Both the position numbers and the translations under genes were made by a program. A stretch of DNA of 64,000 bases, taken from NCBI RefSeq assembly GCF_014651935.1, contig NZ_BMXV01000001.1, positions 1 to 64,000 on the forward strand. The letters are read 5' to 3'. Positions within the stretch are counted from its first letter, which is position 1. Every line of letters begins with the position of its first letter. Under the pieces are notes generated by a model that saw only the letters and a list, made by a program, of their open reading frames with translations, ran no database searches and had not been told where the DNA came from. This document shows, in pieces, positions 27,194-37,532 of this stretch. Origin of the DNA: Marinobacter zhanjiangensis (GTDB taxonomy: Bacteria; Pseudomonadota; Gammaproteobacteria; Pseudomonadales; Oleiphilaceae).

Positions 27194-27261
27194 CCAGGCA
27201 CCCAAGCCAGAACCCGAATTCTTACAGAACCAAAGCATCCAAAACGAGAGGCCCACCAAAC

Positions 27262-28293
27262 ATGGACATGAAAGAAGCCCTGAACCGAATCGCCTCCAAC
27301 CTGGACCTGAGCCGGGAAGAAATGAAAGAGGTCATGCGCATCGTCATGAACGGTGAGGCCACCGATGCCCAGGTTGGCGCCTTCCTGATGGGCCTGCGGA
27401 TCAAGAGCGAAACCATCGACGAAATTACCGGCGCCACAGAAGTCATGCGAGAGCTGGCAATGAACGTGACGATCAGCGCCGAACCGCTGGTGGACATAGT
27501 CGGCACCGGCGGCGACGGATCCAACCTGTTCAACGTCTCGTCCGCATCCGCCTTCGTGGTGGCTGCCGCCGGGGGCTTCGTCGCCAAACACGGCAACCGC
27601 GCCGTGTCATCCAAGAGTGGCTCGGCGGACCTGCTGGAAAAAGCCGGCGTCAACCTCGACCTGACCCCGGAACACGTCGCACGCTGCGTGGAACAGATCG
27701 GTGTCGGCTTCATGTTTGCACCCGCCCATCACGGTGCCATGAAACACGCCATCGGGCCCCGCAAGGAACTGGGCTGCCGCACCATTTTCAATATCCTTGG
27801 TCCCATGACCAACCCCGCCGGCGTCAAACGTCAGCTGCTCGGCGTATTCACCCCGGCGCTGTGCCGCCCCATGGCCGAAGTGCTGCAAAAGCTGGGCAGC
27901 GAGCACATCATGGTGGTGTGTTCGAAAGACGGGCTTGATGAAATCAGCCTGGCCAGCCCCACCTACGTGGCCGAACTGAAAGACGGCAAGATTACCGAGT
28001 ACGAGATTACCCCAGAGGACCTGGGCATCAAGAGCCAGTCGCTGATGGGACTGAGCGTGGACACCTCCGAGGACTCCCTCAACCTGATACGCGCCGCCTT
28101 TGGCCGGGGCCACGATGAAATGGCCGAAAAGGCCCGCGACATCATCGCCCTCAATGCCGGCGCCGCCATCTACGTGGCCGGGCTTGCCACAACACCGACA
28201 ATGGGCGTGGATATGGCCCTGGACGCCATGGGCAGCGGCCTGGCCGCCGGCAAGATGTCCGAACTGGCTGACTTCTCCCACTGTTTTGACTGA
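27262..28293 (+). CDS. trpD: Anthranilate phosphoribosyltransferase
   Basis: 343 residues. TrpD joins anthranilate to PRPP in the second step of tryptophan synthesis. The PRPP-binding motif is [13 protein letters not shown], followed by [18 protein letters not shown]; the [20 protein letters not shown] segment is also diagnostic. The start at 27262 gives the family N-terminus [10 protein letters not shown]; an ATG two codons later is possible. A GAGAGG ribosome site lies 12 bases upstream. It is not fused to TrpG, unlike E. coli. It is 12 bases before trpC. Confidence 0.96.
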   Translation: MDMKEALNRIASNLDLSREEMKEVMRIVMNGEATDAQVGAFLMGLRIKSETIDEITGATEVMRELAMNVTISAEPLVDIVGTGGDGSNLFNVSSASAFVVAAAGGFVAKHGNRAVSSKSGSADLLEKAGVNLDLTPEHVARCVEQIGVGFMFAPAHHGAMKHAIGPRKELGCRTIFNILGPMTNPAGVKRQLLGVFTPALCRPMAEVLQKLGSEHIMVVCSKDGLDEISLASPTYVAELKDGKITEYEITPEDLGIKSQSLMGLSVDTSEDSLNLIRAAFGRGHDEMAEKARDIIALNAGAAIYVAGLATTPTMGVDMALDAMGSGLAAGKMSELADFSHCFD

Positions 28294-28305
28294 GCAAGCA
28301 TAACG

Positions 28306-29118
28306 ATGACTGACCGACATAATGATCGCACCCCCACGATCCTCCGCAAGATCGTGGACCGGAAGTGGGAAGAGATCGACGAACGCAAGCGTAGCCTGCC
28401 CCTGGCCGACCTCCGGGCCATGGCCGGCGACCAGCCCGAGGCCCGGGGCTTTGCCCGCGCCATGGGCGAACGTATCGGGTCAGGGAAGCCGGCAGTGATC
28501 GCCGAGATCAAGAAAGCGTCTCCCAGCAAGGGCATCCTGCGGGATCCCTTCAGCCCGCCAGCCATTGCCGAAAGCTACGAAAAAGGCGGCGCCACCTGCC
28601 TGTCGATACTCACCGACCGGGACTTCTTCCAGGGCCATGAGGATTACCTGAAAGAAGGCCGCGCGGCCTGCAGCCTGCCAGTCATCCGCAAGGACTTCAT
28701 GGTGGCGCCCTATCAGGTCTACGAAAGTCGGGCCATCGGCGCCGATTGCATCCTGCTGATCGCCGCCTGCCTGACCCGGGGTCAGATGCAGGAGCTGGAG
28801 GGCATTGCCCACGAGATCGGCCTGGACGTGCTGGTGGAAGTGCACAATGGCGAGGAAATGGACGATGCCCTGACGCTGACAACACCCCTGGTGGGCATCA
28901 ACAACCGCAACCTGCACACCTTCGAGGTGTCCCTGGACACCACGTTCGACCTGCACCAGCGTATTCCTGACGATCGCCTGACGATTACCGAAAGCGGTAT
29001 TGTGACGCGGGAGGATGTGGAGGCCATGACGGGCCAGGGCATCTACGGGTTTCTGGTAGGCGAGTCCTTCATGCGGGCACCGGAGCCCGGGGAAAAGCTG
29101 CAGGAACTGTTCGGGTAG
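28306..29118 (+). CDS. trpC: Indole-3-glycerol phosphate synthase
   Basis: 270 residues, monofunctional (no TrpF fused, unlike E. coli). TrpC closes the indole ring from carboxyphenylaminodeoxyribulose phosphate. The catalytic Lys lies in [17 protein letters not shown], further motifs are [21 protein letters not shown] and [13 protein letters not shown], and the phosphate-binding end is [10 protein letters not shown]. Last gene of the trp cluster here; trpA, trpB and trpF are elsewhere. Confidence 0.97.
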   Translation: MTDRHNDRTPTILRKIVDRKWEEIDERKRSLPLADLRAMAGDQPEARGFARAMGERIGSGKPAVIAEIKKASPSKGILRDPFSPPAIAESYEKGGATCLSILTDRDFFQGHEDYLKEGRAACSLPVIRKDFMVAPYQVYESRAIGADCILLIAACLTRGQMQELEGIAHEIGLDVLVEVHNGEEMDDALTLTTPLVGINNRNLHTFEVSLDTTFDLHQRIPDDRLTITESGIVTREDVEAMTGQGIYGFLVGESFMRAPEPGEKLQELFG

Positions 29119-29124
29119 GAAACC

Positions 29125-29148
29125 GGGGGCAGCCTGGCGGCTGCCCCC
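29125..29148. terminator. Hairpin between converging trpC and DUF4202 genes
   Basis: GGGGGCAGCC (29125-29134) pairs perfectly with GGCTGCCCCC (29139-29148) across a 4-base loop. No T tract follows. It probably limits read-through from both sides. Confidence 0.55.
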
Positions 29149-29164
29149 GATCAGGTAACGGGTA

Positions 29165-29773
29165 TCACTGCGGCTCTGCCAGGGCTTCCTGCAACAGGGC
29201 CTGCAGATGATCAGGCATGGTACCCGCCAGTTGCAGCGCGGCCTCATGGCCCCGGGGGGACATCTTGCCCCAGGTGCGGCGCACGATTCGCAGCCACTTG
29301 TCCTTGTCGTAGTCGGTCTTCTCGTAGAAATCCGCGAAATAGCGCTCCAGGAACACCATGCAGGCCACGTCTTCCAGTAACTGCGTGTCCGGATCATTGC
29401 GCAGTTCACGCTTGGTGAGGATGGTGGCCACCTTCTGGCATTCTTCGTCCGGGTAGCCACAGCCCGCCATGATCTCGGCGGCACGCTCACCATGGAACTT
29501 GCCACAGTCCTGGCGCCACTGGTAATAGCCCTTACGGCCCTCGGGGTAGTCTGCCCGTGGCCGGGTCCAGCGTTCGATGTGCTGGGCGCGGCAGGCGATC
29601 TGCATGCGGTCCGAGGGTGCCGCCTCCAGGGCGTACAGCCAGCGGGTCATATGCAGGCTGTAGGCGTACTCCCGGGGTAATGACTGGCCATCCACCCGTT
29701 CCACATTGGGGTCCTGGCAGTTGGCCTCATCAATGGTATCCAGTGCACATCCGAGTTGTTGCTCGTTGCTCAT
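29165..29773 (-). CDS. DUF4202 domain-containing protein
   Basis: 202 residues, soluble. It has the family pattern of DUF4202: an ACRAQHIERWTRPRADYPEGR stretch near residues 61-81 (read here in two parts), then GYYQWRQDCGKFHG, and conserved EDVACMVFLERYF. Histidine and aspartate spacing suggests an HD-type metal site, but no activity is established for the family as far as I know. The gene is 60 bases upstream of nothing on its own strand and is preceded by a GST-like gene whose stop is at 29834. Confidence 0.8.
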   Translation of the reverse strand: MSNEQQLGCALDTIDEANCQDPNVERVDGQSLPREYAYSLHMTRWLYALEAAPSDRMQIACRAQHIERWTRPRADYPEGRKGYYQWRQDCGKFHGERAAEIMAGCGYPDEECQKVATILTKRELRNDPDTQLLEDVACMVFLERYFADFYEKTDYDKDKWLRIVRRTWGKMSPRGHEAALQLAGTMPDHLQALLQEALAEPQ

Positions 29774-29833
29774 GGTCCGATCTGTCCTTCTATACCTTCG
29801 CCGACGGGCGCTTATACTTTGACCGGCAGGCGC

Positions 29834-30448
29834 TTATGCCTTGGCCGAGGGACGTGCTTTCATGCGATCGTACCAGGCCTGCAGGTTCTTCTGCTCAGGG
29901 GTAATGCGGATATCGACCACCTTGGCAAAATCCACCGTGCAAAAGGCCGTGATATCGGCGGCAGTCACGTCGTCGCCATGGATAAACTCGCGCCCTTCCA
30001 GGTGCTGGTCCAGGAACCCGAAGAACGACTCGGTCTGGCGCCCGGCCTCCTCTCCCCATTCCTTGATCGGATTCATGCGATCCTTGAAATAGCCACTGGT
30101 ATGCTGGAAACACATGCCGGTGGGCATGAAGAAATAGTAGTCCAGCCACCGCTGCCACTGCTCTAGCTGGGCCTTTTCCAGCGGTGTGGTCCCCATCAGT
30201 GGCTTCTCAGGATACAGCTCCTCGAAGTACCGGCAGATGGCCATGGTTTCCGCCACGCAGTTGCCGTCATCCAGCTGCATGACCGGCACTTTTTTCATGG
30301 GATTCATGGCCTGGAATTCCGGCGTCAGGTTCTCGCCCTTGGGCAGGTCCACCTGAACGAATTCCACCTTGTCGAGCAGGCCTTTCTCGGCCAGGAACAT
30401 ACGGACACGGCGGGGATTGGGGGCGGTCTTGGTCTCGAAGATTTTCAT
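29834..30448 (-). CDS. Glutathione S-transferase family protein
   Basis: 204 residues. The N-terminal thioredoxin-like domain has APNPRRVRMFLAEKGL and the cis-proline stretch KKVPVMQLDDGNCVAET that binds glutathione. The C-terminal helical domain has DDVTAADITAF, typical of the N-capping motif. The usual catalytic Ser/Tyr/Cys cannot be fixed with certainty; PNPRRV is characteristic of a marine-proteobacterial subgroup. Substrate unknown. It may share a transcript with the DUF4202 gene 60 bases downstream. Confidence 0.88.
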   Translation of the reverse strand: MKIFETKTAPNPRRVRMFLAEKGLLDKVEFVQVDLPKGENLTPEFQAMNPMKKVPVMQLDDGNCVAETMAICRYFEELYPEKPLMGTTPLEKAQLEQWQRWLDYYFFMPTGMCFQHTSGYFKDRMNPIKEWGEEAGRQTESFFGFLDQHLEGREFIHGDDVTAADITAFCTVDFAKVVDIRITPEQKNLQAWYDRMKARPSAKA

Positions 30449-30509
30449 TGTTGTACACCTTGATCGGAATCATCAGAGGACAACAGACTGGCGCGCAAAC
30501 GGGGTTGCG

Positions 30510-31235
30510 TCAAGCAACTGTGCGGAACTGTTCGAGCACCCAGTCCGGCGCGTCAAGTGGCAGGTCGTGACCGGCATCCGGATGGATGCGCAGCGGCCAG
30601 TGCCATCGTTGTCCCAGGGCACGGCTGCAATGCCAGTGAACAATGCGATCGCCTGCGCTGGCAAGCAGCAGCCCATTGACCGCGGGAGCTGCAGCATGAG
30701 GCCGGTAGGTAGCCGCCGCCCGCATCTGGGCCAGGGCGGTTCGCCGGGTCACCGGTCGCTGGCGCTGGACAACCAGCCAGTTTGTTTCCAGCGCCTGGCC
30801 AACCGGGCGGTTGGAGGTCAGTTGCAGGATGCCCCGCTCCCGCTCCTCCACATTCCGGCGTAACGCCATGCCCAGTGCCTCGCCGAAGGCCGCGGGGCGC
30901 ATACGGCGCCAGGGAGGGCTGAGCCCGCTGCTGGTATTGATCAGTACCAGGTTGGCCACCCGGGCAGGGTCCGCCTGGGCCCAGTCCAGGGCCACCATGC
31001 CGCCCATGGAGAGACCAAGCAGCCCCACGGGTCCCGGTATGTGGGCGGCATAGTCCTGCACACACTGGCGTATACCGGCAATGGTCGATGGGGAGGGATC
31101 CTTCAGATGAGTGCCAGTTCCGGGCAGGTCAAGGCAATGAAAGCGGTGGCCAGGGAACCGCAGGCTCAGCTGCCGGGGAAAGTCGCCCCAATGGCCCTGT
31201 TCCCGCGTGAGCCCTCGCAACAGTATCCAGTTCAT
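30510..31235 (-). CDS. Alpha/beta hydrolase, BioH-like
   Basis: 241 residues with the alpha/beta-hydrolase layout. The N-terminal LLRGLTREQGHWG replaces the common HG motif, the nucleophile is Ser76 in GLSMGGM, and the acid and histidine lie in LASAGDRIV and DAGHDLPLD. It resembles BioH-type carboxylesterases in size, but without adjacent bio genes that is not a firm call. The start at 31235 (MNWILLRG) is preferred because upstream in-frame codons fall inside the preceding peptidase gene. The peptidase ends 25 bases before this start, so the two probably form one transcript. Confidence 0.8.
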   Translation of the reverse strand: MNWILLRGLTREQGHWGDFPRQLSLRFPGHRFHCLDLPGTGTHLKDPSPSTIAGIRQCVQDYAAHIPGPVGLLGLSMGGMVALDWAQADPARVANLVLINTSSGLSPPWRRMRPAAFGEALGMALRRNVEERERGILQLTSNRPVGQALETNWLVVQRQRPVTRRTALAQMRAAATYRPHAAAPAVNGLLLASAGDRIVHWHCSRALGQRWHWPLRIHPDAGHDLPLDAPDWVLEQFRTVA

Positions 31236-31260
31236 TGTGCCGGCGCCGGGGTCGGGTCCA

Positions 31261-32352
31261 TCATGCTTCCCGGTACCAGTGCATGATGGCGGCTTCACGC
31301 AGCATGCGAGCCTGGTCACCGGCGGGTAGCCAGTTCTCGTGACTGACGGCGGCGTGTATCAGGAAGTCGATCAACAACAGATGCGTACGCAGTACCCGCT
31401 GGTGCCTGTGGGGTGCCAGTGGATTGAAGAAGCCATCAAGGCGGAACAGCTGCCGGGGTCGTTTCCTGAGCCAGCGCCAGGAGCCCATCTCCAGGGTGAG
31501 AGGCAGGAAGGCACCCTTGCCGCGCTTGTTCACCTGCTTGTAGAAATAGTCCCACAGGTCGCCATGGGTCAGATAGTGGGCGGACTGGGGCTCGAAGACG
31601 TAATGGTGGTTGGGATAGGCCTGCTCCCAGAGCAGCTTCAGGGCCATCATCGAATCAATCCGGCGCATGGGGCGGCGGCGATAGGCGTAGGGAAACCAGA
31701 TCTGGTCCTGCCAGCCGAAGCCGGAGTGGCAGTCCAGGGCCAGGCTGAAACGACTGTTGGGCAACAACTCGTCGATCACCGACTTCAGCGCCTCGTTCTC
31801 CGGCTCCATGCCCTGCTCCCCCGTGTACCAGGGCAGCCTCGGCGATAACCGCTGCCCGCCCAACAGGAAGGCACTGTCCCCCTGGGCCATGATCGGGGCA
31901 TTGCGCATCAGGTCGACGCCGGCGGGGTTGGCCCGCTGGTTCAGGAACATACCGCCGGGGTTCATGATCGGCAGCGCCACAATGCGGACTTTCTGCAACA
32001 GATCGTTGAGCTGATCGTCCCAGCGCAACCGGGAAATCAGGCTGGCCAGCCAGGCAATGACCACCTGGGCGCCGATGCGCTCCAGACCGTGTACACCGCC
32101 CACCAGCAGTACAACCGGAGCATCACTGGCTCTGGAACCAATATCCGTGCGATAGATGGGCACTGACATACCCTTGACGGGAATCCGGGTAAGCACCCGG
32201 CTCTGCACCGATTCAGGCGCCTCCGCCAGCAACCGTTCAAGCTGGACCAGCTCGGGGATGAAGGTACGCAACCGGCGGCGCTGGCCGCTGTCACGGCCGG
32301 CCTGCTCTGCCGCTATGGAAAGGTGGGGGGTAATGCTCTTGAGTTCGGCCAT
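31261..32352 (-). CDS. M14-type zinc carboxypeptidase/deacylase
   Basis: 363 residues, no clear signal peptide. It has the zinc and catalytic motifs of the M14 carboxypeptidase/succinylglutamate desuccinylase clan: His88 and Glu91 in GGVHGLE, the NPGG segment, the second zinc His209 in DCHSGFG, and the likely catalytic Glu288 in LEMGSW. In the family it removes a terminal residue or acyl group from a peptide-like substrate. The actual substrate is unknown. It is followed closely by the alpha/beta hydrolase gene on the same strand. Confidence 0.85.
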   Translation of the reverse strand: MAELKSITPHLSIAAEQAGRDSGQRRRLRTFIPELVQLERLLAEAPESVQSRVLTRIPVKGMSVPIYRTDIGSRASDAPVVLLVGGVHGLERIGAQVVIAWLASLISRLRWDDQLNDLLQKVRIVALPIMNPGGMFLNQRANPAGVDLMRNAPIMAQGDSAFLLGGQRLSPRLPWYTGEQGMEPENEALKSVIDELLPNSRFSLALDCHSGFGWQDQIWFPYAYRRRPMRRIDSMMALKLLWEQAYPNHHYVFEPQSAHYLTHGDLWDYFYKQVNKRGKGAFLPLTLEMGSWRWLRKRPRQLFRLDGFFNPLAPHRHQRVLRTHLLLIDFLIHAAVSHENWLPAGDQARMLREAAIMHWYREA

Positions 32353-32454
32353 GCTGAAGTCCGTCGCTGTCGCAGAGCTCCAGCGTGACCGATGTTTACG
32401 ACAGTTTTATGAAGGCCCGGGGAGGCGACGGGTCAAAAGCGCACCCGTAGAATC

Positions 32455-33468
32455 CTAGCCCGCAATAGGACCAATACCCACCCTGCGGCGTACGTCACCC
32501 ATCAGCGGCGTGGCATAGTCACGGGCCTTCTCGGCGCCCTGCTGCAGGATACGGTCGAGCTGGGCGGGGTCGTCCATCAGGGTGTTGTACTCCTCCCGCA
32601 TCGGGGCCAGCTCCTCGTTCAGGAACTCGAACAGGCGCTTCTTCATCTCGCCCCAGGCAATGCCGTTAGCGTATTCCCGGCGCATGTCCTCGATCTGTGC
32701 CGGTGTGGCGAAGGCCGAGTAGATATCGAACAGGGCCGAGTCGTCCGGGTCTTTGGGTTCCCCCGGTTCCAGCAGGTTGGTCTTGATCTTGTTGATCAGC
32801 TTGCGGAACTTCTTCTCGCCTTCAAACAGCGGAATGGTGTTGTTGTAGCTCTTGGACATCTTGCGCCCGTCGAGCCCCGGCAGCACCATGCCGGATTCCT
32901 CGATGACCGCTTCCGGCAGGGTAAAGGTGTCGCCGAACAGGTAGTTGAAGCGCTGGGCGATGTCCCGGGCCATTTCGATGTGCTGGGTCTGGTCGCGGCC
33001 CACCGGGATCTTTTCGCCATTGAACATGAGGATATCCGCCGCCATCAGGATGGGGTAGCAGAACAGCCCCATGGTAATACCGCGGTCCGGGTCGGCACCT
33101 TCGGTCTCCTCGTTTTCCTGCACCGCCGCCTTGTAGGCGTGGGCCCGGTTCATCAGCCCCTTGGCGGTAACCGTGGTCAGCACCCAGCTGAGTTCGGTAA
33201 TTTCCGGCACGTCGGTCTGACGGTAGAAGGTGACCCGGTCCGGGTCCAGACCACAGGCCAGCCAGGTGGCGGCAATGGCGCGCACGGATTCCTGTACCCG
33301 GGCCGGCTCCTGGCACTTGATCAGGGCGTGGTAGTCCGCCAGGAACAGAAAGGACTCGGTGTCCGCGTTCTGGCTGGCCTGAATCGCCGGACGAATGGCA
33401 CCGGCGTAGTTGCCCAGATGCGGAATGCCTGTGGTGGTGATACCCGTCAGTACTCGTGTCTTGCTCAT
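32455..33468 (-). CDS. trpS: Tryptophanyl-tRNA synthetase
   Basis: 337 residues, class I. The HIGH-type signature reads PHLGNYAGA near residue 16, and the KMSKS loop lies in [10 protein letters not shown]. Sequence between them carries the typical [14 protein letters not shown] and [10 protein letters not shown] motifs. It charges tRNA(Trp). The start at 33468 (MSKTRVLTG) matches the family N-terminus. Divergent from truC. Being close to, but not in, the trp cluster is probably incidental. Confidence 0.97.
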   Translation of the reverse strand: MSKTRVLTGITTTGIPHLGNYAGAIRPAIQASQNADTESFLFLADYHALIKCQEPARVQESVRAIAATWLACGLDPDRVTFYRQTDVPEITELSWVLTTVTAKGLMNRAHAYKAAVQENEETEGADPDRGITMGLFCYPILMAADILMFNGEKIPVGRDQTQHIEMARDIAQRFNYLFGDTFTLPEAVIEESGMVLPGLDGRKMSKSYNNTIPLFEGEKKFRKLINKIKTNLLEPGEPKDPDDSALFDIYSAFATPAQIEDMRREYANGIAWGEMKKRLFEFLNEELAPMREEYNTLMDDPAQLDRILQQGAEKARDYATPLMGDVRRRVGIGPIAG

Positions 33469-33607
33469 GGTGATTACATCGTTCCGGGAAGAGGTCAGGA
33501 AGAAAGCAGAACCATACCCAAACCAGCGCCAGCCGGCAAACAGAACCATAGGCGGCGGTGCCGCGAGCCGGTATCATGCCCGCTACATTTGTGATGCCGG
33601 CTCGCCC

Positions 33608-34342
33608 ATGCTCCAGGAAACCCTGCCACTGATCTACCGGGACCAGCACCTTGTGGTGGTAGACAAGCCCGCCAACCTGCTGGTGCACCCCAGCGAGATC
33701 GACCGCCGGGAGACCCGTTCCGCGATGATGATCCTTCGGGATCAGCTGGAGCAGTGGGTCTATCCCGTGCACCGCCTGGACCGCCCCACCTCGGGCCTGC
33801 TGGTGTTCGCCCTGAACCGGGATATCGCCCGCGCTCTGGCCACCGCCTTCGAAGAGCGGCGGGTACGCAAGGATTATCTGGCCGTCGTCCGGGGCCACCC
33901 ACCCCTGGGCGGCATCATCCGGCATGCCCTGACGCTCAAGGATGATCGCCAGTCCCGCCGTACCATTGCCGGCGAAGCCCAGGAAGCCCTTACCCTTTAC
34001 CACAGGCTGGCCCGGGTCACCGTGGACTGGCCGGTGGACGGTCGTTACCCCACCAGCCGCTACGCTCTGCTCCGCTGCCGGCCTGCCACAGGTCGACGCC
34101 ACCAGCTGAGGCGGCACCTGAAGCACATCAGCCATCCGATTATTGGCGACAGTACCTATGGCAAGGGGCCCCACAACCGGGCCTTTGCCGACTCATTCGG
34201 TGACAGCCGGCTCTACCTCCATGCCAGCGGACTGAGCATGCCTCACCCGGCCAGTGGGCAACAAATGCACCTGCAGGCGCCGGTGCCTGAGGCTTTCCAA
34301 CAGGTCTTCGATCATTTCGGCTGGCCCGCAATGACCTGCTAA
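33608..34342 (+). CDS. truC: tRNA pseudouridine(65) synthase
   Basis: 244 residues of the RluA family. The catalytic aspartate lies in HRLDRPTSG, preceded by LIYRDQHLVVVDKPANLLVH and followed by RPATGRRHQLRRHLKHI. Lacking an S4 domain and with this length, it fits TruC, which modifies U65 in certain tRNAs. Start at 33608, giving the family MLQETLPLIYRD opening. Upstream in-frame codons would run into the trpS coding region on the other strand. Confidence 0.9.
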   Translation: MLQETLPLIYRDQHLVVVDKPANLLVHPSEIDRRETRSAMMILRDQLEQWVYPVHRLDRPTSGLLVFALNRDIARALATAFEERRVRKDYLAVVRGHPPLGGIIRHALTLKDDRQSRRTIAGEAQEALTLYHRLARVTVDWPVDGRYPTSRYALLRCRPATGRRHQLRRHLKHISHPIIGDSTYGKGPHNRAFADSFGDSRLYLHASGLSMPHPASGQQMHLQAPVPEAFQQVFDHFGWPAMTC

Positions 34343-34383
34343 GATTCACACATTCCGACCTATCGCCAGGAGTAACCCGGATC

Positions 34384-35124
34384 ATGGCCATTCAGCTCTA
34401 CCAGTTCGCTATCTCCCATTACTCGGAAAAGGTACGTTGGGCGCTGGATTACAAGGGTATCGCCTACAAGCCGGAATTCCTGCTTCCGGGCATGCACGCC
34501 AGAACGGTTCGTGGTCTTACCGGCCAGAAGATCACCTCGGTGCCGGTCCTGGTGGACAACGGTCACGCCGTGCAGGGGTCAGCAGCGATTCTGGACCACC
34601 TGGATGCCGCTTTCCCGGAAAAACCGCTGCTGCCGGAGGAGCCCAATGCCCAGGCGTCTGCCCTGGCCTGGGAAAAGCGACTGGACGATGAGGCCGGTCC
34701 GGCGGTGCGCACCTTCGCCTACCATAACCTGCTGCAACGCCCGAAGATTGTGGCGCCGCTGCTGGCGGCGAAGACACCCTTCTGGAACCAGTATCTGCTG
34801 CGGCTCGGATTCAGCCGCGTGGACGAGATCATACGGGAAACCATGGCCATCAATCAGAAGACCGCAGACCGTGCCCGGGAGACGATAGAGAAGCTGCTGG
34901 AAGAAATCGGGGAAGTCTACCGCAATGGCCGGTTTCTGGCGGGTGACCAATTCAGCCGGGCGGATCTGACCGCTGGGGCCCTGTTTGCCCCTTTGTTCAT
35001 GCCACCGCAGTACCCGGTGCCCTGGCCGAAACCGGACCGGCTTCCCGGTGACCTCAAGACGTGGACCCGGGACAACGACAAGCTACTGGCCCCGGTGGCG
35101 AAGATTTACAAAGAAAACCGCTGA
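34384..35124 (+). CDS. Glutathione S-transferase family protein
   Basis: 246 residues. The N-terminal thioredoxin-like part has YQFAISHYSEKVRWALDYKG, with the conserved Ser in SHYSEKVRW, then ITSVPVLVDNG with the cis-proline and VQGSAAILDHLD. The C-terminal helical domain has FLAGDQFSRADLTAGA. It starts 41 bases after truC with AGGAG upstream and may be co-transcribed. Substrate unknown. It is not closely similar to the other GST-like gene at 29.8-30.4 kb. Confidence 0.88.
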   Translation: MAIQLYQFAISHYSEKVRWALDYKGIAYKPEFLLPGMHARTVRGLTGQKITSVPVLVDNGHAVQGSAAILDHLDAAFPEKPLLPEEPNAQASALAWEKRLDDEAGPAVRTFAYHNLLQRPKIVAPLLAAKTPFWNQYLLRLGFSRVDEIIRETMAINQKTADRARETIEKLLEEIGEVYRNGRFLAGDQFSRADLTAGALFAPLFMPPQYPVPWPKPDRLPGDLKTWTRDNDKLLAPVAKIYKENR

Positions 35125-35150
35125 GGTAACAGTGGCGACTCCTCGCGCCT

Positions 35151-36089
35151 TCACTGCCCGGGGTGCTGTTGCAGGAACTCATGCCAGAGATTCGCGGATT
35201 TTTCCGGCACTTCCAGCATGGGAACATGCCCGACGCCGTCCAGTAGCTCCACCCTGGAGGTTTCGATGCCATCGGCGAACACAGCGGCGTTCTCCGGTGC
35301 CAGCACCCGGTCTTCCTTCCCCCAGACGATCAGTGCAGGGGCCTCTATGGACGACAGCACATTTTCCAGGGAGACCATCTCACCGGACGACAGGATAGCG
35401 TTGAAGATCTTCCTGTTCACATTCTGACGGGCCATGGCCTTGTCTTCCATCACGGAGGGCACCGGCCATGGCGTGAAGGGGCGTTTTTCCAGCACGAAGT
35501 CCATCAGGCGGTCCATATCGCCGGGCTCTTCAACAACCAGTGGATTTTCACCCCGGGCCAGTGCTTCATCCAGCTGTGATGGAAAGCGATCCGATCCCGC
35601 CGGATCATACAGGGCAATCGTGCGGACACGGTCCGGGTAGCGACTGGCGAAGTAAACGGTGATGCCGCCCCCCATGGAATTGCCGGCCATATCCACCTGG
35701 TCCACACCGAGCCTGTCGAGAAAGGCCTCCAGCATGGCCGCCTGGGCTTCAATCGTGTAGTCCTCCGACGAGCCGATACTGCTGTCACCATGGCCAACCA
35801 GGTCCGGGATCAGCAGACGGTAGTTCTCCGGCAGGTACGGGGCCATACGCACCCAGTTATCCTTGTTGCCGCCAAAGCCATGAACCATCAGCAGGGTACG
35901 ATCGGGGTTCTGTACCTCATTGCCCAGATAGGCGATGGAATGTTCGCCGACCTCGACTTCATGCGACTCAAGCCCTCCCTGGCCGCGCTCATAATCGATA
36001 ATCCAGCGATACATATCATGGCGGGAACATCCGGCCAGCAATATGGCGAACAGAACCACTACCGGCCATCCCGGATGGACCTTCTTCAT
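35151..36089 (-). CDS. Alpha/beta hydrolase lipoprotein
   Basis: 312 residues. The N-terminus has a lipoprotein signal with lipobox LLAGC (acylated Cys21), so the protein should be anchored to the inner or outer membrane. The hydrolase core has MVHGFGGNKDNW, the nucleophile in GNSMGGG, an acid in WGKEDRVL and His in GVGHVPMLE. It resembles the lipase/esterase group similar to PHA-depolymerase-like and MhpC-like hydrolases; substrate not determined. The start at 36089 gives the complete signal peptide. It is downstream of vfr on the same strand, 94 bases away. Confidence 0.88.
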   Translation of the reverse strand: MKKVHPGWPVVVLFAILLAGCSRHDMYRWIIDYERGQGGLESHEVEVGEHSIAYLGNEVQNPDRTLLMVHGFGGNKDNWVRMAPYLPENYRLLIPDLVGHGDSSIGSSEDYTIEAQAAMLEAFLDRLGVDQVDMAGNSMGGGITVYFASRYPDRVRTIALYDPAGSDRFPSQLDEALARGENPLVVEEPGDMDRLMDFVLEKRPFTPWPVPSVMEDKAMARQNVNRKIFNAILSSGEMVSLENVLSSIEAPALIVWGKEDRVLAPENAAVFADGIETSRVELLDGVGHVPMLEVPEKSANLWHEFLQQHPGQ

Positions 36090-36183
36090 AGTTTCCTCTG
36101 ATTCCGGCCAGACTGGCACTGGCATCATGGCAACCCGGGTCCACAGGCGTATGCACTCGGACAATGACCTGGCCGGATGGATT

Positions 36184-36825
36184 CTAGCGCGTACCGTAAA
36201 CCACCATGGTTTTGCCTTTTACCTGCACCAGCCCCTGCTCTTCCAGGGTTTTCAGGACACGGCCAACCATTTCACGGGAACACCCGACAATGCGACCGAT
36301 CTCCTGGCGAGTAATCTTGATCTGCATGCCGTCGGGGTGCGTCATGGCATCCGGCTCCTTGCAAAGATCAAGCAGGGTGCGGGCCACGCGACCGGTAACA
36401 TCCAGGAAGGCCAGATCGCCCACCTTGCGTGTGGTCTGGCGCAGACGCGTTGCCATCTGCTCACCGATGAAGTAAAGCACACGGGGATCCTGCTGGGCAA
36501 TTTCCCGGAACTTGGTGTAGCTGATCTCAGCCACTTCGCATTCCGTTTTCGCCTTCACCCAGGCACTGCGGGAATCCATGTTGTCGAACAGCCCCATCTC
36601 GCCGAAGAAGTCGCCGGCATTCAGGTAGGCCATGATCATTTCGCGACCGTCTTCATCCTCGATGATAACGGTAACGGAACCTTTGACAATAAAGAAAAGG
36701 GAGTCGCTCTTGTCACCGGCATAAATAATGGTGCTCTTGGCCGGGTAACGACGACGGTGACATTGGGACAGGAAATAGTCCAGATGCTTGGTTTTCTGCT
36801 CAACGGGCCGGACGATAGTAGCCAT
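36184..36825 (-). CDS. vfr: cAMP receptor-type global regulator Vfr/Crp
   Basis: 213 residues. The N-terminal cyclic-nucleotide-binding domain has [20 protein letters not shown], which contains the Glu and Arg/Ser residues that bind cAMP. The C-terminal helix-turn-helix is [21 protein letters not shown]. It is close to Pseudomonas Vfr and E. coli Crp, which control carbon use, motility and virulence traits. The neighbourhood of an OsmC protein and speD beside it is as in Pseudomonas. Confidence 0.94.
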   Translation of the reverse strand: MATIVRPVEQKTKHLDYFLSQCHRRRYPAKSTIIYAGDKSDSLFFIVKGSVTVIIEDEDGREMIMAYLNAGDFFGEMGLFDNMDSRSAWVKAKTECEVAEISYTKFREIAQQDPRVLYFIGEQMATRLRQTTRKVGDLAFLDVTGRVARTLLDLCKEPDAMTHPDGMQIKITRQEIGRIVGCSREMVGRVLKTLEEQGLVQVKGKTMVVYGTR

Positions 36826-37112
36826 GGTAAGTGTCGTGCCTCCTCAACTGTCGCCATCCGTGGACGTTTTTTTCATGAGTGACCTGCTTTCCCGCAGGCA
36901 TTTGTTTTTTGGCGGGACCTTACAGGGGCTTCCCGCCCGCATACCGGTGTCAGGTATGTCGCTTTTTTAGACGAAACGATACTACGACTCACGATCTTAA
37001 GCCGTGCCTGCAAAATCGTCCATAACGCAACTCTCAATAGAGACCCATGTCACAGCTTTTTACCACTCTATGATAGGATTCTGCACCCTAATCTATACAA
37101 CGGGAAAGAATC

Positions 37113-37532
37113 ATGAAAGCAACCATAGACTGGACCGGCAAGGCCAGCTTCCGGGCCACCAGTGGCAGCGGTCATCAGGTACAGATGGACGGCCCTCCCG
37201 ATCACGGCGGTGAGGACGGTGGTCCCCGGCCCATGGAAATGCTGTTGATGGGACTGGGCGGCTGTTCATCCTTTGACGTCATGAGCATTCTGCAGAAGAG
37301 CCGGCAGGATGTCACGGCATGCCATGCGGAGCTGGAAGCGGAACGGGCCGATGCCGTACCCGCGGTATTCACGAAGATCCACCTGCACTTCGTAATTACC
37401 GGCCACAACCTGAAAGAGAACATGGTGAAGCGGGCGGTCAGCCTGTCCGCGGAGAAATACTGCTCTGCCTCCATCATGCTGGAACAGGCCGGTGTGGAGA
37501 TCACCCACAGCCACGAGATCCTCGAGGGCTGA
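37113..37532 (+). CDS. OsmC family peroxiredoxin-like protein
   Basis: 139 residues. It carries the two reactive cysteines of the OsmC/Ohr fold: Cys51 in GLGGCSSFDV and Cys117 in EKYCSASIM. Members reduce organic hydroperoxides. The sequence is nearer to the E. coli YhfA group (an OsmC relative found beside crp) than to Ohr. The position next to the Crp-type gene supports this. Divergent from vfr, with a 287-base region between them that would hold both promoters. Confidence 0.9.
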   Translation: MKATIDWTGKASFRATSGSGHQVQMDGPPDHGGEDGGPRPMEMLLMGLGGCSSFDVMSILQKSRQDVTACHAELEAERADAVPAVFTKIHLHFVITGHNLKENMVKRAVSLSAEKYCSASIMLEQAGVEITHSHEILEG